Under the pieces are notes generated by a model. It ran no database searches. It was not told the origin of the DNA and saw only the letters and a list, made by a program, of their open reading frames with translations. The position numbers were made by a program, and so were the translations under genes. A stretch of DNA of 64,000 bases from Sphingomonas morindae. Lineage in GTDB: Bacteria > Pseudomonadota > Alphaproteobacteria > Sphingomonadales > Sphingomonadaceae. Positions within the stretch are counted from its first letter, which is position 1. Each line of letters starts with the position of its first letter. Positions 52,423-61,394 of this stretch are shown one piece after another. The stretch spans positions 2,558,001 through 2,622,000 of the forward strand of contig NZ_CP084930.1 in assembly GCF_023822065.1 (NCBI RefSeq). The letters are read 5' to 3'.

Positions 52423-54714
52423 TCAGGCGGGCGTCACGAAGCTGTCGAGCACATGCTTGGTGCCGGCCTGCTCGAACTCGATCTCCAGCTTATTGCCTTC
52501 GATCGCGCGGATCGCGCCATAGCCGAACTTGGAATGGAAGACGCGCTGGCCCAGCGCCATGTCCGCGCGCGGCTTGGCGGCGAAGCTGGCGGCGGAGGCG
52601 CGGACCTCGACCACGCGCGCGCCATTGCCCGCGCGCGCGGCGGGCTCGCCCAGCGCCGCCGCGCGCTGCCAGCCGGGGCCGCGCCCGGTGCCGCGCCCGA
52701 CATCGGCAAAGGGGTCGGTCTGCTCGCTCCACTGCGCCCGCCACAGGGACTCGCCGCCCGTCATCGTCGTCTCGGCGTCGATATGGTCGTCGGGCAGCTC
52801 GCCGATGAAGCGCGAGGGGATGGACGAGGTCCATTGGCCGTAGATGCGGCGATTGGCGGCGTGCAGGATGACGCAGCGCCGCCGCGCGCGGGTGATGGCG
52901 ACATAGGCCAGCCGCCGCTCCTCCTCCAGGCTCTTGGTGCCGCCCTCATCGAGCGCGCGTTGCGAGGGGAATAGGCCCTCCTCCCAGCCGGCGAGGAAGA
53001 CGGTATCGAATTCCAGGCCCTTGGCGGCATGGATCGTCATGATCGTGACCTTGGCGCCGGACTCGGCGGCGTCATTGTCCATCACCAGGCTGACATGCTC
53101 GAGAAAGCCGCCCAGCGTCTCATATTCCTCCATGGCGCGCGCCAGTTCGGTGAGATTCTCGAGCCGGCCCCCGCTCTCGGCGGAGCGATCGGCCTGGAGC
53201 ATGGCGGTGTAGCCGCTCTCATCGAGGATCTGGCGGCACAATTCGGCATGGGGCAGGCTGGACGAGAGATCGCGCCAGCGCGCCACATCGCCCACGAGCC
53301 GGCCGAGCGACTTGCGCGCCGCGCCACTCAGCTCGTCGGTATCGCACAGTCGCGCCGCCGCCAGCAGCAGCGGCAGGCGCTCGGCGCGGGCGAGCTGGTG
53401 GATGCGCGCCACCGCCTTGTCGCCCAGGCCGCGCTTGGGCGTGTTGACGATGCGTTCGAAGGCGAGATCGTCCGCCGGCTGGTGGACGATGCGGAGATAG
53501 GCCAGCGCGTCGCGGATCTCGGCCCGCTCGTAGAAGCGGAAGCCGCCCACGATGCGATAGGGCAGGCCGATCGCGATGAAGCGATCCTCGAACTCGCGCG
53601 TCTGGTGCTGGGCGCGCACGAGGATCGCGGCCTGATCGTAGCTGCCGCCGCCGCGGCGCAGCGCCTCGATCTCGTCGCCGACGCGGCGCGCCTCTTCCGG
53701 CCCGTCCCACACGCCGATCACGCCGATCCGTTCGCCCGCTTCCAGCGCGGTCCACAATTCCTTGCCAAGCCGCGAATCATTGTGCGCGATCACCGCCGAG
53801 GCGGCGGCAAGGATGTGCGGCGTGGAGCGGTAATTCTGTTCCAGGCGGACCGTCTTGGCGCCCGGGAAATCATGCTCGAACCGCAGAATGTTGGCGACTT
53901 CGGCGCCGCGCCATGAATAGATGGACTGGTCGTCGTCGCCGACGCAGCAGATGTTGCGGTGGCTCTGCGCGAGCAGGCGCAGCCAGAGATATTGGGCGGC
54001 GTTGGTGTCCTGATACTCGTCCACCATGATGTAGCGGAAGCGCTGCTGGTACAGCTCCAGCACGTCGCGGTGGCGCTTCAGGATCACCAGCATGTGGAGC
54101 AGCAGATCGCCGAAATCGCAGGCGTTCACCGCCGCCAGCCGGGCCTGGTAGGCGGCATAGAGTTCGGCGCCGCGGCCATTGGCGAAGGCCTCGCTCTCGG
54201 CGGCGTCGATCTCGTGCGGCGTCCAGCCGCGATTCTTCCAGCGATCGATCAGCCCGGCCAGCGCGCGCGCCGTCCAGCGCTTCTCGTCGAGCCCGGCGGC
54301 GACGATCAGCTGCTTGAGCAGGCGCAGCTGATCGTCCGTGTCGAGGATGGTGTAGTTCGCCTGAAGCCCCACCAGTTCGGCATGGCGACGCAGCATCTTG
54401 GCGGCGATGGCGTGGAAGGTGCCGAGCCAGGGCAGCGCCTCCGCGCCCTCGCCCAAAATGCGGCCGACCCGCTCGCGCATCTCGCGCGCCGCCTTGTTGG
54501 TGAAGGTGACCGCGAGGATTTCCGACGGCCAGGCGCGGCGCGTCGCGATGAGATGCGCTAGCCGCGCGGTGAGCGCCGCCGTCTTGCCCGTGCCGGCGCC
54601 GGCCAGCACCAGCACGGGGCCGTCGCTGGTCAGCACCGCATCGCGCTGCGCCGGGTTGAGGCCTTGAAGATAGCCGGGCTCGGCCGCGGGGGCGGGGGCG
54701 GGGGACGAAGACAT
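52423..54714 (-). CDS. uvrD: DNA helicase UvrD/PcrA (superfamily I)
   Basis: 3'-5' helicase for nucleotide-excision and mismatch repair and for removing RecA. The 763-aa protein has motif Q/I GLNPAQRDAVL and AGTGKTAALTARL, motif II DEYQDTN, motif III GDDDQSIYSWRGA, IV LEQNYRST, V IMTIHAAKGLEFD, VI VAITRARR. The C-terminal part includes a Tudor-like VFHSKFGYGAIRAIEG, which in PcrA/UvrD contacts RNA polymerase. I chose the ATG at 54714. A GAAC-N7-GAAC repeat, matching the alphaproteobacterial LexA box, lies 10 bases upstream, suggesting SOS control. Confidence 0.97.
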   Translation of the reverse strand: MSSSPAPAPAAEPGYLQGLNPAQRDAVLTSDGPVLVLAGAGTGKTAALTARLAHLIATRRAWPSEILAVTFTNKAAREMRERVGRILGEGAEALPWLGTFHAIAAKMLRRHAELVGLQANYTILDTDDQLRLLKQLIVAAGLDEKRWTARALAGLIDRWKNRGWTPHEIDAAESEAFANGRGAELYAAYQARLAAVNACDFGDLLLHMLVILKRHRDVLELYQQRFRYIMVDEYQDTNAAQYLWLRLLAQSHRNICCVGDDDQSIYSWRGAEVANILRFEHDFPGAKTVRLEQNYRSTPHILAAASAVIAHNDSRLGKELWTALEAGERIGVIGVWDGPEEARRVGDEIEALRRGGGSYDQAAILVRAQHQTREFEDRFIAIGLPYRIVGGFRFYERAEIRDALAYLRIVHQPADDLAFERIVNTPKRGLGDKAVARIHQLARAERLPLLLAAARLCDTDELSGAARKSLGRLVGDVARWRDLSSSLPHAELCRQILDESGYTAMLQADRSAESGGRLENLTELARAMEEYETLGGFLEHVSLVMDNDAAESGAKVTIMTIHAAKGLEFDTVFLAGWEEGLFPSQRALDEGGTKSLEEERRLAYVAITRARRRCVILHAANRRIYGQWTSSIPSRFIGELPDDHIDAETTMTGGESLWRAQWSEQTDPFADVGRGTGRGPGWQRAAALGEPAARAGNGARVVEVRASAASFAAKPRADMALGQRVFHSKFGYGAIRAIEGNKLEIEFEQAGTKHVLDSFVTPA

Positions 54715-54724
54715 GCTCACCGCC

Positions 54725-54739
54725 GAACAGGTAGGGAAC
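54725..54739 (-). promoter_or_regulatory. candidate LexA (SOS) box of uvrD
   Basis: On the minus strand the sequence is GTTC-CCTACCT-GTTC (54739 down to 54725), an exact match to the alphaproteobacterial LexA consensus GTTC-N7-GTTC. It is 10 bases upstream of the uvrD start, where bound repressor would block transcription or early elongation. The gene is a classic SOS target, which raises credibility. Confidence 0.6.
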
Positions 54740-54909
54740 GTGGATCGTCTAGGCAATGGCCGCGCGCAGCCCGGCGGCGGCGGCGTGCCGCGCGCGCGTC
54801 ATGGCTTGGTCCCGCAACCGAAACGATTTGCGGCTAGCGGGAGCCGGCGAGGCGGATGTCGCCGCCCAAGCAGGCGGTGCGGCGCGCGCAGGGATCGCAG
54901 GAGATCAAC

Positions 54910-55221
54910 ATGACTTGTTCCACGTTCACGGCCGCGCTTGCGGCCGCGCTGGCGCTCGCCCCGGCGACGCCGCTTCTCGCCCAGCTGCGCGAGCCGGTGA
55001 CGGCGCGCGTCGAGGTCGCCGGGCTCGACCTCGGGCGCCCCGCCGATCGGGCGCTGTTCTTCCACCGGCTCAAGCGCGCCAGCGCGCGCGCGTGCGACAA
55101 TGGCTCGGCCACGCCCGCGATGCGGGCTGACAGCGCGCGGTGCCGCCGCGAGATGGAGGCCGATGCCGTCCAGCGCCTCGCCGCCTATCAGGCACCGGGC
55201 GTGGAGGTGACGCTGCGCTGA
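54910..55221 (+). CDS. UrcA-family small exported protein
   Basis: A 103-aa protein with a signal peptide (AALAAALALAPATPLLA, cleavage near residue 24) and a UrcA-like domain: the VEVAGLDLGRPADRALFFHRLKR-type region (split here as AGLDLGRPAD and FFHRLKRA), and two cysteines (ACDN, RCRRE) in a helical hairpin. UrcA proteins are frequent in sphingomonads and of unknown function. GGAG precedes the ATG at 54910 by 6 bases; an in-frame upstream GTG-type start would break the signal peptide. It is convergent with rsmD, 6 bases away. Confidence 0.75.
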   Translation: MTCSTFTAALAAALALAPATPLLAQLREPVTARVEVAGLDLGRPADRALFFHRLKRASARACDNGSATPAMRADSARCRREMEADAVQRLAAYQAPGVEVTLR

Positions 55222-55227
55222 CGGTGA

Positions 55228-55776
55228 TCAGGCGGGTGGCTGGTAGCGCAGCAGGGTGAGCTGGGCGGCGCCATAGCGTCGCTCCGCTTCCACCACGAAG
55301 CCGCCGGGCCGCACCGTCTCGCCCGGCCCGCTCTCCACGCTGGCGAGCGCGCCGGGCGCCAGCCAGCCGAGCCGGGCGAGCCGTTCCAGCACGGGCACGC
55401 CCGCCCGCATCGCATAGGGCGGATCGAGCAGGACCAGATCATGCGCCCGGCCGGCGGGGCCGAGCGTGGTGACGGATTGCGCCTTCACCTCGGTGCCGGT
55501 GGCGCCGAGCCGTTCGATATTGGTGCGCAGCGCGGCGAGCGCGGCGCGATCCTGCTCCACGAACAGGCAGGTGCCCGCGCCGCGCGACAGCGCCTCGAGC
55601 CCGAGCGCGCCGGTGCCGGCGAAGAGATCCAGCACCGCCAGCCCGTCAAAGGCGCCGAGGCGGCTGGTCAGCATCGAGAACAGCCCCTCGCGCGCGCGAT
55701 CGGCGGTGGGCCGGGTCTCGCTGCTGCGGGGCGCCACCAGCGGCCGCCCGCGCCATTGCCCCGCGATGATCCTCAT
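55228..55776 (-). CDS. rsmD: 16S rRNA (guanine966-N2)-methyltransferase
   Basis: Methylates G966 of 16S rRNA with SAM during 30S assembly. The 182-aa protein opens MRIIAGQWRGRPL, has the TRPTADRAREGLFSML segment, the SAM site VLDLFAGTGALGLEALSRG, and the catalytic DPPY motif (LLDPPYAM). The ATG at 55776 overlaps the rluB stop (ATGA); both modify rRNA, a common operon pairing. Confidence 0.95.
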   Translation of the reverse strand: MRIIAGQWRGRPLVAPRSSETRPTADRAREGLFSMLTSRLGAFDGLAVLDLFAGTGALGLEALSRGAGTCLFVEQDRAALAALRTNIERLGATGTEVKAQSVTTLGPAGRAHDLVLLDPPYAMRAGVPVLERLARLGWLAPGALASVESGPGETVRPGGFVVEAERRYGAAQLTLLRYQPPA

Positions 55777-57293
55777 TTCAGCGTCTGGCGGAAGGCGACG
55801 AGTTCGTGCTGGCGCACCTCGCCCACGGCGCCCGCCGGCAGATCGCCCAGCACGAAGGGCCCGTAGCCGACGCGGATCAGCCGCGAGACCTGCAGCCCGA
55901 GATGCTCGAGCACCCGGCGCACCTCGCGATTCTTGCCCTCGGCGAGCCGCAGCTCGATCCACACATTGCGGCCGGTGCGGCGCTCGAGATTGGCGTCGAT
56001 CTCGCCATAGCGGATGCCGTCGATCTCGATTCCCTCGATCAGCTGTTCGAGCTGATCCTGGCTGACCTCGCCATAGGCGCGGGCGCGATAGGTGCGCGGC
56101 ACGCCGGTGCGCGGCAATTCGAGCTGGCGCTTGAACTCGCCATCGGTGGTGAGCAGCAGCAGCCCCTCGGTGTTCATGTCGAGCCGCCCGACGGGCATGA
56201 GCCGGGGGAGATCGTCGGGCAGGCGATCATAGATGGTGGGGCGTCCGCGCGGATCGCGCTCGGTGGTGAGCAGCCCGGTGGGCTTGTGGAACAGGAAGAG
56301 GCGCGTCGGGCTCGCCGCCTCGACGGCCGCGCCGTCCACCGTCACGCCCTGGAGCGAGGGCAGCACCGTCGCCGGGGTTGTGAGCGGCACGCCGTCCAGC
56401 GCGATCCGGCCCTCGCCGATCATGCGTTCGATCTCGCGGCGCGAGGCGACGCCCGCGCGCGCCAGCAGCTTGGCGATGCGCTGCGGCGGCCCACGCCGGG
56501 CGGGTGCGGGGGCGGTCGCTTCGGCCGGAGGCGGGGTGCGCAGCGCGGCGCTGCCATCGGCGCGCAGACGGGGCGCCTTGCCGCGCGGCGCCGCGCCGGC
56601 GGCGCGGGGCGTGCCGGCGGCGGGCGTCGCCGCGCTCCGTGCCGCCCGTCCGGACGCGGCGCGGGCACGCGGCGCCGGATCCGCCGCATCGCGCCTTGGC
56701 GCGTGGGCCTGCGACGCGGGGCGTCCGCCGCGCGCGGGGGAGGAAGGCGTACCGGCGGCGTCGCGGGCGGTGCGGCTGGGTTCGCCACGCGGGCGCGGCG
56801 CGCGCGTCTCGGCGGCGCCGTCGCGGCAAGTGGCGGGGCCGGACTGGGCCTGGGATCGGCGCGGGCGCGGGGCGGCCTCGTCGCGCGCGGCGCGGGGGGC
56901 GCGGGCGTCCTCGCCGCGCGCGCGGACCGGCCGTGCCGCGCCGGTGGCCGCGCGCTCGGCGCGCGCCGGCCGCGTGTCCGCGCTCGGCGCGCGTTCGCCG
57001 GACGGCCGCGCGCGGGCAGGCCGCTCGCCGTCGCGCGCGGCGGGCGTCGCGTCGCGCGGGGCGCGCGTGCGGCTCGGGCGCTCGCCGTCGCGCGGGCGCA
57101 CCGCGAGGCTGCCATCGGCGCGCTGACGCGGCACGCGGCCCTTGCGCGCGGGGCGCTCGCCGGACGGGGCGCGCGCGCCGCCGCGCGGGCTTTCGTCGCC
57201 GTCGCGCGGGCCGTCGTCGCCGCCCGAGGAGCGGGTGCGCTTGGGCGGGGCGTCGCGCCGGTCGCGACGGGGCGGACGGCGAGAGGCGCTCAC
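55773..57293 (-). CDS. rluB: RluB/RsuA-family rRNA pseudouridine synthase with long disordered N-terminus
   Basis: Converts a uridine in rRNA (U2605 of 23S in E. coli RluB) to pseudouridine. The 506-aa protein is much longer than the usual 240-290 because residues 1 to about 240 are a low-complexity Arg/Ala/Pro/Asp-rich tail (repeats such as [12 protein letters not shown]). The rest is standard: S4 domain (QRIAKLLARAGVASRREIE), FHKPTGLLTT, the catalytic GRLDMNTEGLLLLT Asp, and EGKNREVRRVLEHLGL. I chose the GTG at 57293: GGAG lies six bases upstream and no ATG occurs before the S4 domain. A longer frame would overlap the divergent receiver gene. Confidence 0.9.
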   Translation of the reverse strand: MSASRRPPRRDRRDAPPKRTRSSGGDDGPRDGDESPRGGARAPSGERPARKGRVPRQRADGSLAVRPRDGERPSRTRAPRDATPAARDGERPARARPSGERAPSADTRPARAERAATGAARPVRARGEDARAPRAARDEAAPRPRRSQAQSGPATCRDGAAETRAPRPRGEPSRTARDAAGTPSSPARGGRPASQAHAPRRDAADPAPRARAASGRAARSAATPAAGTPRAAGAAPRGKAPRLRADGSAALRTPPPAEATAPAPARRGPPQRIAKLLARAGVASRREIERMIGEGRIALDGVPLTTPATVLPSLQGVTVDGAAVEAASPTRLFLFHKPTGLLTTERDPRGRPTIYDRLPDDLPRLMPVGRLDMNTEGLLLLTTDGEFKRQLELPRTGVPRTYRARAYGEVSQDQLEQLIEGIEIDGIRYGEIDANLERRTGRNVWIELRLAEGKNREVRRVLEHLGLQVSRLIRVGYGPFVLGDLPAGAVGEVRQHELVAFRQTLK

Positions 57294-57317
57294 GCTAAAC
57301 TCCGAATGGTGGAACCG

Positions 57318-57342
57318 GGAACCGCCTTCCGCGACAAACGTC
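57318..57342 (+). promoter_or_regulatory. EcfG-like (general stress) promoter candidate
   Basis: GGAAC (57318-57322), a 16-base spacer and CGTC (57339-57342) resemble the alphaproteobacterial EcfG promoter consensus GGAAC-N16-CGTT, with one mismatch in the -10. It is 60 bases upstream of a single-domain response regulator gene and points toward it. The match is partial, so treat as a lead only. Confidence 0.35.
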
Positions 57343-57402
57343 TGTCGGTCAAGCCGCGAGTCGCGTCCCGCCCGGACGCGCGCGGCGCGGAGGCGGCGGC
57401 GC

Positions 57403-57831
57403 ATGTTTGGGTTGGGGCGGGGCAAGTGGAGCGCGGGCAAGCGCATCCTGATCGTCGAGGACGAACCGCTTGTCGCGTTCGACAATGAGCATTTCCTCGT
57501 CGATCGCGGGTTCGACGTGGTGGCGACGGTGGACAATGTGGACGAGGCGGTGGCGCGGATCGCGGTCGGCGGCATCGACTGCGTGACCGCCGACGTGCGG
57601 CTGACGGGCGGCGGATCGGGGCTCGACGTGGCGCGCGCCGCGCACGAGGCCGGGATCCCGGTGCTGCTCGTCACCGGCCAGTGCCCGACCGAGGCGCAGA
57701 GCTTCGCCTATGGCTGCCTCGCCAAGCCCTATGCGCAGCGCGAGCTGGTCGAGGCGATCGAGGCGGTGCTGGAACGCGCCGCCGGCACCGCGCCGCGCCG
57801 CCTGCCGCGCGCGCTCACCCTCTTTCGGTAA
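57403..57831 (+). CDS. single-domain response regulator (CheY-like receiver)
   Basis: A 142-aa stand-alone receiver with no output domain. It has the acidic pair EDE (19-21), phospho-acceptor Asp64 (TADVRL), the switch Thr91 in LLVTGQ and Lys108 in LAKPY. The VTGQ segment and LAKPY resemble the family of alphaproteobacterial single-domain regulators (such as SdrG) tied to the general stress response; the classic FATGxG motif is not exact. GGAGG lies 8 bases before the ATG. Its partner kinase is not nearby. An EcfG-like sequence lies upstream (see that entry). Confidence 0.86.
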   Translation: MFGLGRGKWSAGKRILIVEDEPLVAFDNEHFLVDRGFDVVATVDNVDEAVARIAVGGIDCVTADVRLTGGGSGLDVARAAHEAGIPVLLVTGQCPTEAQSFAYGCLAKPYAQRELVEAIEAVLERAAGTAPRRLPRALTLFR

Positions 57832-57872
57832 GCCGCTTTCCCGGCGCGCGGCAAGGCGATAGGCTAGCCGCG

Positions 57873-59210
57873 ATGAGCGATACCCCGATTGCCGCCGGCT
57901 GGCGCGCCGCCTTGCCCGCCGCCGTGCGGCCCTATGCCGAACCCGCGCCGCTGGCCGCATTTTTCCTCGGTATTTCCTCGGGCTTTCCGTTCGCCATGAT
58001 CGGCGCGACGCTGACCACGCGGCTGGCGCAGGATGGCATCGACAAAAAGGCCGTCACCGCCTTCAGCCTCGCCATCCTCGCCTATAATCTCAAATGGCTC
58101 TGGGCTTGGGCGGTGGACGGCATCGCGCTGCCGGGCGCGCGGCGCTTCGGCCGGCGCGTCACCTGGCTGTGGCTGGCGGGTGCGCTCACCATGGCGGCGG
58201 TGATCCATCTCGGCCTGGTCGATCCGCGCGCCGATCTCGCGCGGACGGCCTGGGCGGCGGTGCTGGTCGGCATCGCCGGCGCCACCTACGATATCGTGAT
58301 CGATGCCTATCGCATCGAGCTGCTAAGCCCCGAACAGCTCGGCCCCGGCGCGGGGATGAGCCAATATGGCTGGCGGATCGGTTCGGTGCTGGCGGGTTCG
58401 ATCGCGCTGCTGGTCGCCGGCAGCGGCGGCTGGGGCCTGGGCTATGGCGTGTGCGCGGCGCTGGCGCTGTCCGCCATGCTCACCGGCGCGGTGATGGGCG
58501 AGCCGCAGCGCCACCATGCGCCCTCGCGCAAGAAGGGTCTGGCGGAACTGTGGGTCTCGATCGCGGCGCCGCTCGCCGATTTCTTCCGCCGCGAAGGCGC
58601 GCTGCTCGTCCTCGCCTTCATCCTCGTCCACAAGATCGGCGATACCCTCTCGCAGCTGGCGGTGCGGCTGCTGTTCAACGATCTCGGCTATAGCAATGGC
58701 GAGATCGCGCTGTGGGACGTGGGGCTGGGCTTCTGGGCCTATCTGATCGGCATCTTCATCGGCGGCCTTCTCTATGCCCGGGTCGGGCTGACGCGCTCGG
58801 TGCTGATCAGCCTGTGGCTGATGGCGATCAGCAATCTCGGCTTCGCGGTGCTCGCGGCGGTCGGCCACAGCAATGCCGGCATGGCCGCCGCCATGGCCTT
58901 CGAGAATGGCGCCAGCGGCATCGGCGGGGTGACGGTGGTCGCCTATTTCTCCGCGCTGTGCGACCTGCGCTTCACCGCCGCGCAATATGCGCTGATCTCG
59001 GCGGCGGCGAGCCTGGTGGGGCGGCTCATCACCGGCACCAGCTCGGGCGCGCTCATCGAGGCGCTCGGCTATGTCGGCTTCTACCTGCTCACCACGGTCA
59101 TTGCGCTGCCCGGCATCGCGCTCTTCTGGTACATGGTGCGCACCGGGCTGGTGGAGCGCTCGATCGGCTCGGCCGGCACCGAGCCGCCGCCGCCTCAGCC
59201 AGGCGGCTGA
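57873..59210 (+). CDS. ampG: AmpG-family muropeptide transporter
   Basis: MFS permease that imports anhydro-muropeptides for cell-wall recycling. The 445-aa, 12-helix protein has the FFLGISSGFPFAMIG start, LKWLWAWAVDGIALP, the TYDIVIDAYRIE helix and FSALCDLRFTAAQYALISA, all typical of AmpG. The start at 57873 gives the usual N-terminus. Its end overlaps the convergent folC by 16 bases. mtgA elsewhere in the window also acts on murein; no ampD or nagZ is here. Confidence 0.92.
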   Translation: MSDTPIAAGWRAALPAAVRPYAEPAPLAAFFLGISSGFPFAMIGATLTTRLAQDGIDKKAVTAFSLAILAYNLKWLWAWAVDGIALPGARRFGRRVTWLWLAGALTMAAVIHLGLVDPRADLARTAWAAVLVGIAGATYDIVIDAYRIELLSPEQLGPGAGMSQYGWRIGSVLAGSIALLVAGSGGWGLGYGVCAALALSAMLTGAVMGEPQRHHAPSRKKGLAELWVSIAAPLADFFRREGALLVLAFILVHKIGDTLSQLAVRLLFNDLGYSNGEIALWDVGLGFWAYLIGIFIGGLLYARVGLTRSVLISLWLMAISNLGFAVLAAVGHSNAGMAAAMAFENGASGIGGVTVVAYFSALCDLRFTAAQYALISAAASLVGRLITGTSSGALIEALGYVGFYLLTTVIALPGIALFWYMVRTGLVERSIGSAGTEPPPPQPGG

Positions 59211-60523
59211 TTATTCTGCGCCAGCACGCTGCCGGCCAGATAGAGCGATCCCAGGATCAGCACATAGGGCGCGGCGGCAGGATCGGCATGGCGCCCGATC
59301 CACGACAGCGCCTCGGCCACGTCCGGCGCGGCGCGCGCGGCGAGGCCATGCCCCTTGGCCATGGCGGCGAGTTCCGCCGGCGGGTGATAGGGATGGTCGG
59401 GCACCGGCACCGCGTGCACCATCGCCTGGCGCCCGGCAAAGGCATGCAGCACGCCCGCCGCATCCTTGTTGGCGAGCAGCCCCATTACCAGGTGCAGCGG
59501 CCGGCCGGCCGGCACCGCGCCGCGCAGATGATCGGCCACCGCGCGCGCGGCGGCGGGATTATGGCCGCCGTCGAGCCAGAGATCGGCGCCGGGCGGCAGC
59601 AGCGCGTGGAGCGGCCCGGCGGCGAGGCGCTGCATGCGCGCGGGCCAATCCGCCCAGCCCATCGCGGCCTTGAGCGCGGCCTCGGGAATGTGGATGCTGC
59701 GCTGGTGGCGGATCATCGCCACCGCCAGCCCGGCATTGAGCAGCTGATGCGCGCCCGCCAGCCGGGGGAGGGGCAGGTCCAGCCGGCCGGCCATGTCGCG
59801 GTAGCGGAGCTGACCGCGCGCGGCGGCGGCATCCCAGGCGCCGCCGCGCGGCAGCCAGGGCGCGTCCACCGCCGCCGCCACCGCCGCGATCCGTTCCGCC
59901 GAGGCGCTGGCGTAGCGCTGCGTGACGAGCGGCACGTGCGGCTTGGCGATGCCCGCCTTCTCGGCGGCGATCTGGGCCGGCGTGTCGCCCAGAAAGGCCT
60001 GATGGTCGAGCGCCAGCTGGGCGATGCCGGTCACGGCGGGCGCGGGGATGACATTGGTGGCGTCCAGCCGCCCGCCCAGCCCGACCTCGATCACGCAGGC
60101 ATCGGCGGGATGCTCGGCAAAGGCGAGTAGCGCGGCCGCGGTGGTGACCTCGAAGAAGCTGGCCTTCTGCCCGTCCGCCGCGTCCAGCACGCGGCGCAGA
60201 TAGGCCGCGAGCCGGGCATCGTCGATCAGCTGGCCGCCCAGCCGGATCCGCTCGTTGAAGCGGACCAGGTGCGGGCTGGTATAGACATGCACCGTCTGGC
60301 CCGATGCCTCGATCGCGGCGCGGAGAAAGGCGCAGGTCGATCCCTTGCCGTTGGTGCCCGCGACATGGAAGACGGGCGGCAGCGCCTCTTCCGGATGGCC
60401 GAGCCGGCCGAGCAGCGCGCGGATCCGATCGAGCCCGAGCGTATCGCCCGGAAAGCCGAGTGCCTCGAGGCGATCCAGCTGCTGCTGGACCGCCGCATCC
60501 TCCGAGCGGGCCCGATCGGCCAT
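59195..60523 (-). CDS. folC: bifunctional folylpolyglutamate synthase / dihydrofolate synthase
   Basis: Adds glutamate to dihydropteroate (making dihydrofolate) and to folates. The 442-aa protein has the P-loop VAGTNGKGST, the omega loop-like TSPHLVRFNERIRL, EVGLGGRLDATN, the DHQAFLG Asp and WLDGGHNPAAA near the C-terminus. It is a Mur-ligase fold. It lies 7 bases after accD; trpF-trpB-trpA-accD-folC form a run typical of many proteobacteria. It overlaps the convergent ampG gene by 16 bases. Confidence 0.95.
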   Translation of the reverse strand: MADRARSEDAAVQQQLDRLEALGFPGDTLGLDRIRALLGRLGHPEEALPPVFHVAGTNGKGSTCAFLRAAIEASGQTVHVYTSPHLVRFNERIRLGGQLIDDARLAAYLRRVLDAADGQKASFFEVTTAAALLAFAEHPADACVIEVGLGGRLDATNVIPAPAVTGIAQLALDHQAFLGDTPAQIAAEKAGIAKPHVPLVTQRYASASAERIAAVAAAVDAPWLPRGGAWDAAAARGQLRYRDMAGRLDLPLPRLAGAHQLLNAGLAVAMIRHQRSIHIPEAALKAAMGWADWPARMQRLAAGPLHALLPPGADLWLDGGHNPAAARAVADHLRGAVPAGRPLHLVMGLLANKDAAGVLHAFAGRQAMVHAVPVPDHPYHPPAELAAMAKGHGLAARAAPDVAEALSWIGRHADPAAAPYVLILGSLYLAGSVLAQNNQPPG

Positions 60524-60530
60524 GATCGTG

Positions 60531-61394
60531 TCAGCCGGCCGGCGCCGGCTCGGGCGCGAGATAGGCGATCAGCCGGGCCAGCGTTTCGCGCAGCTGGTGG
60601 CGATGCACCACCATGTCGAGCATGCCATGCTCGAGCAGATATTCGGAGCGTTGAAAGCCTTCGGGCAGCTTCTCGCGGATCGTCTGCTCGATCACGCGCT
60701 GGCCGGCGAACCCGATCAGCGCATTGGGCTCGGCGATCTGGACATCGCCCAGCATGGCGTAGCTGGCGGTGACGCCGCCCGTGGTGGGATCGGTCATCAC
60801 CACCAGATAGGGCAGGCCCGCCTCGCGCAGCTGCTGGATCGCGACCGTCGTCTTGGGCATCTGCATGAGGCTGAGAATGCCCTCCTGCATCCGCGCGCCG
60901 CCGGCGGCGGTGAAGACGATATAGGGCGCGCGCTCCGCGATCGCCGCATGCGCGCCGGCGACGAAGGCGGCGCCGACCGCCAGCCCCATCGATCCGCCCA
61001 TGAAGCCGAAATCCTGCACGCCGACAACGGCGTGACGGCCCTCGATCTCGCCCTTGGCGACGAGAAAGGCATCGGGCTCGCCGGTGCTGGTGCGCGCCGC
61101 CTTCAGCCGATCGGCATAGCGCTTGGTGTCACGGAATTTGAGCGGATCCTCGCGCACCGTGGGCGGCGGCAGCGGCGTGTGGACGCCGCCATCGAACAGA
61201 ATGTCGAAGCGCTTGGCCGCGCCGATCCGCCCGTGATGCTCGCATTTCGGGCAGACATTCTGGTTTTCCTCGAATTCCTTGAGGAAGACCATGGTGCCGC
61301 AATTGGGGCATTTGTACCAAAGATTTTCGGGCGTCTCGCGCTTGCTGACGAAGGGCAGCGAATTGCGGACGCGGTCGAGCCAGGAATCGCTCAT
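60531..61394 (-). CDS. accD: acetyl-CoA carboxylase carboxyltransferase subunit beta
   Basis: Transfers CO2 from biotin to acetyl-CoA with AccA, giving malonyl-CoA. The 287-aa protein has a C4 zinc finger near residues 29-50 ([10 protein letters not shown] and CPKCEHH), then the carboxyltransferase crotonase fold with FAGARVIEQTI-like FAGQRVIEQ and [17 protein letters not shown]. Its start overlaps the trpA stop (ATGA). It uses biotin, made by the operon at 23766-27491. Confidence 0.96.
   Translation of the reverse strand: MSDSWLDRVRNSLPFVSKRETPENLWYKCPNCGTMVFLKEFEENQNVCPKCEHHGRIGAAKRFDILFDGGVHTPLPPPTVREDPLKFRDTKRYADRLKAARTSTGEPDAFLVAKGEIEGRHAVVGVQDFGFMGGSMGLAVGAAFVAGAHAAIAERAPYIVFTAAGGARMQEGILSLMQMPKTTVAIQQLREAGLPYLVVMTDPTTGGVTASYAMLGDVQIAEPNALIGFAGQRVIEQTIREKLPEGFQRSEYLLEHGMLDMVVHRHQLRETLARLIAYLAPEPAPAG

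Noticed and set aside
54740-54909. Possible small RNA or extra gene in the longest gap
   Set aside because: No open frame with a ribosome site, no terminator-like hairpin and no tRNA T-loop motif were seen.
56400-57290. GC-rich repeats in rluB as a CRISPR or satellite array
   Set aside because: The repeats are irregular, in frame and encode a low-complexity Arg/Ala/Pro tail; spacing is not constant.
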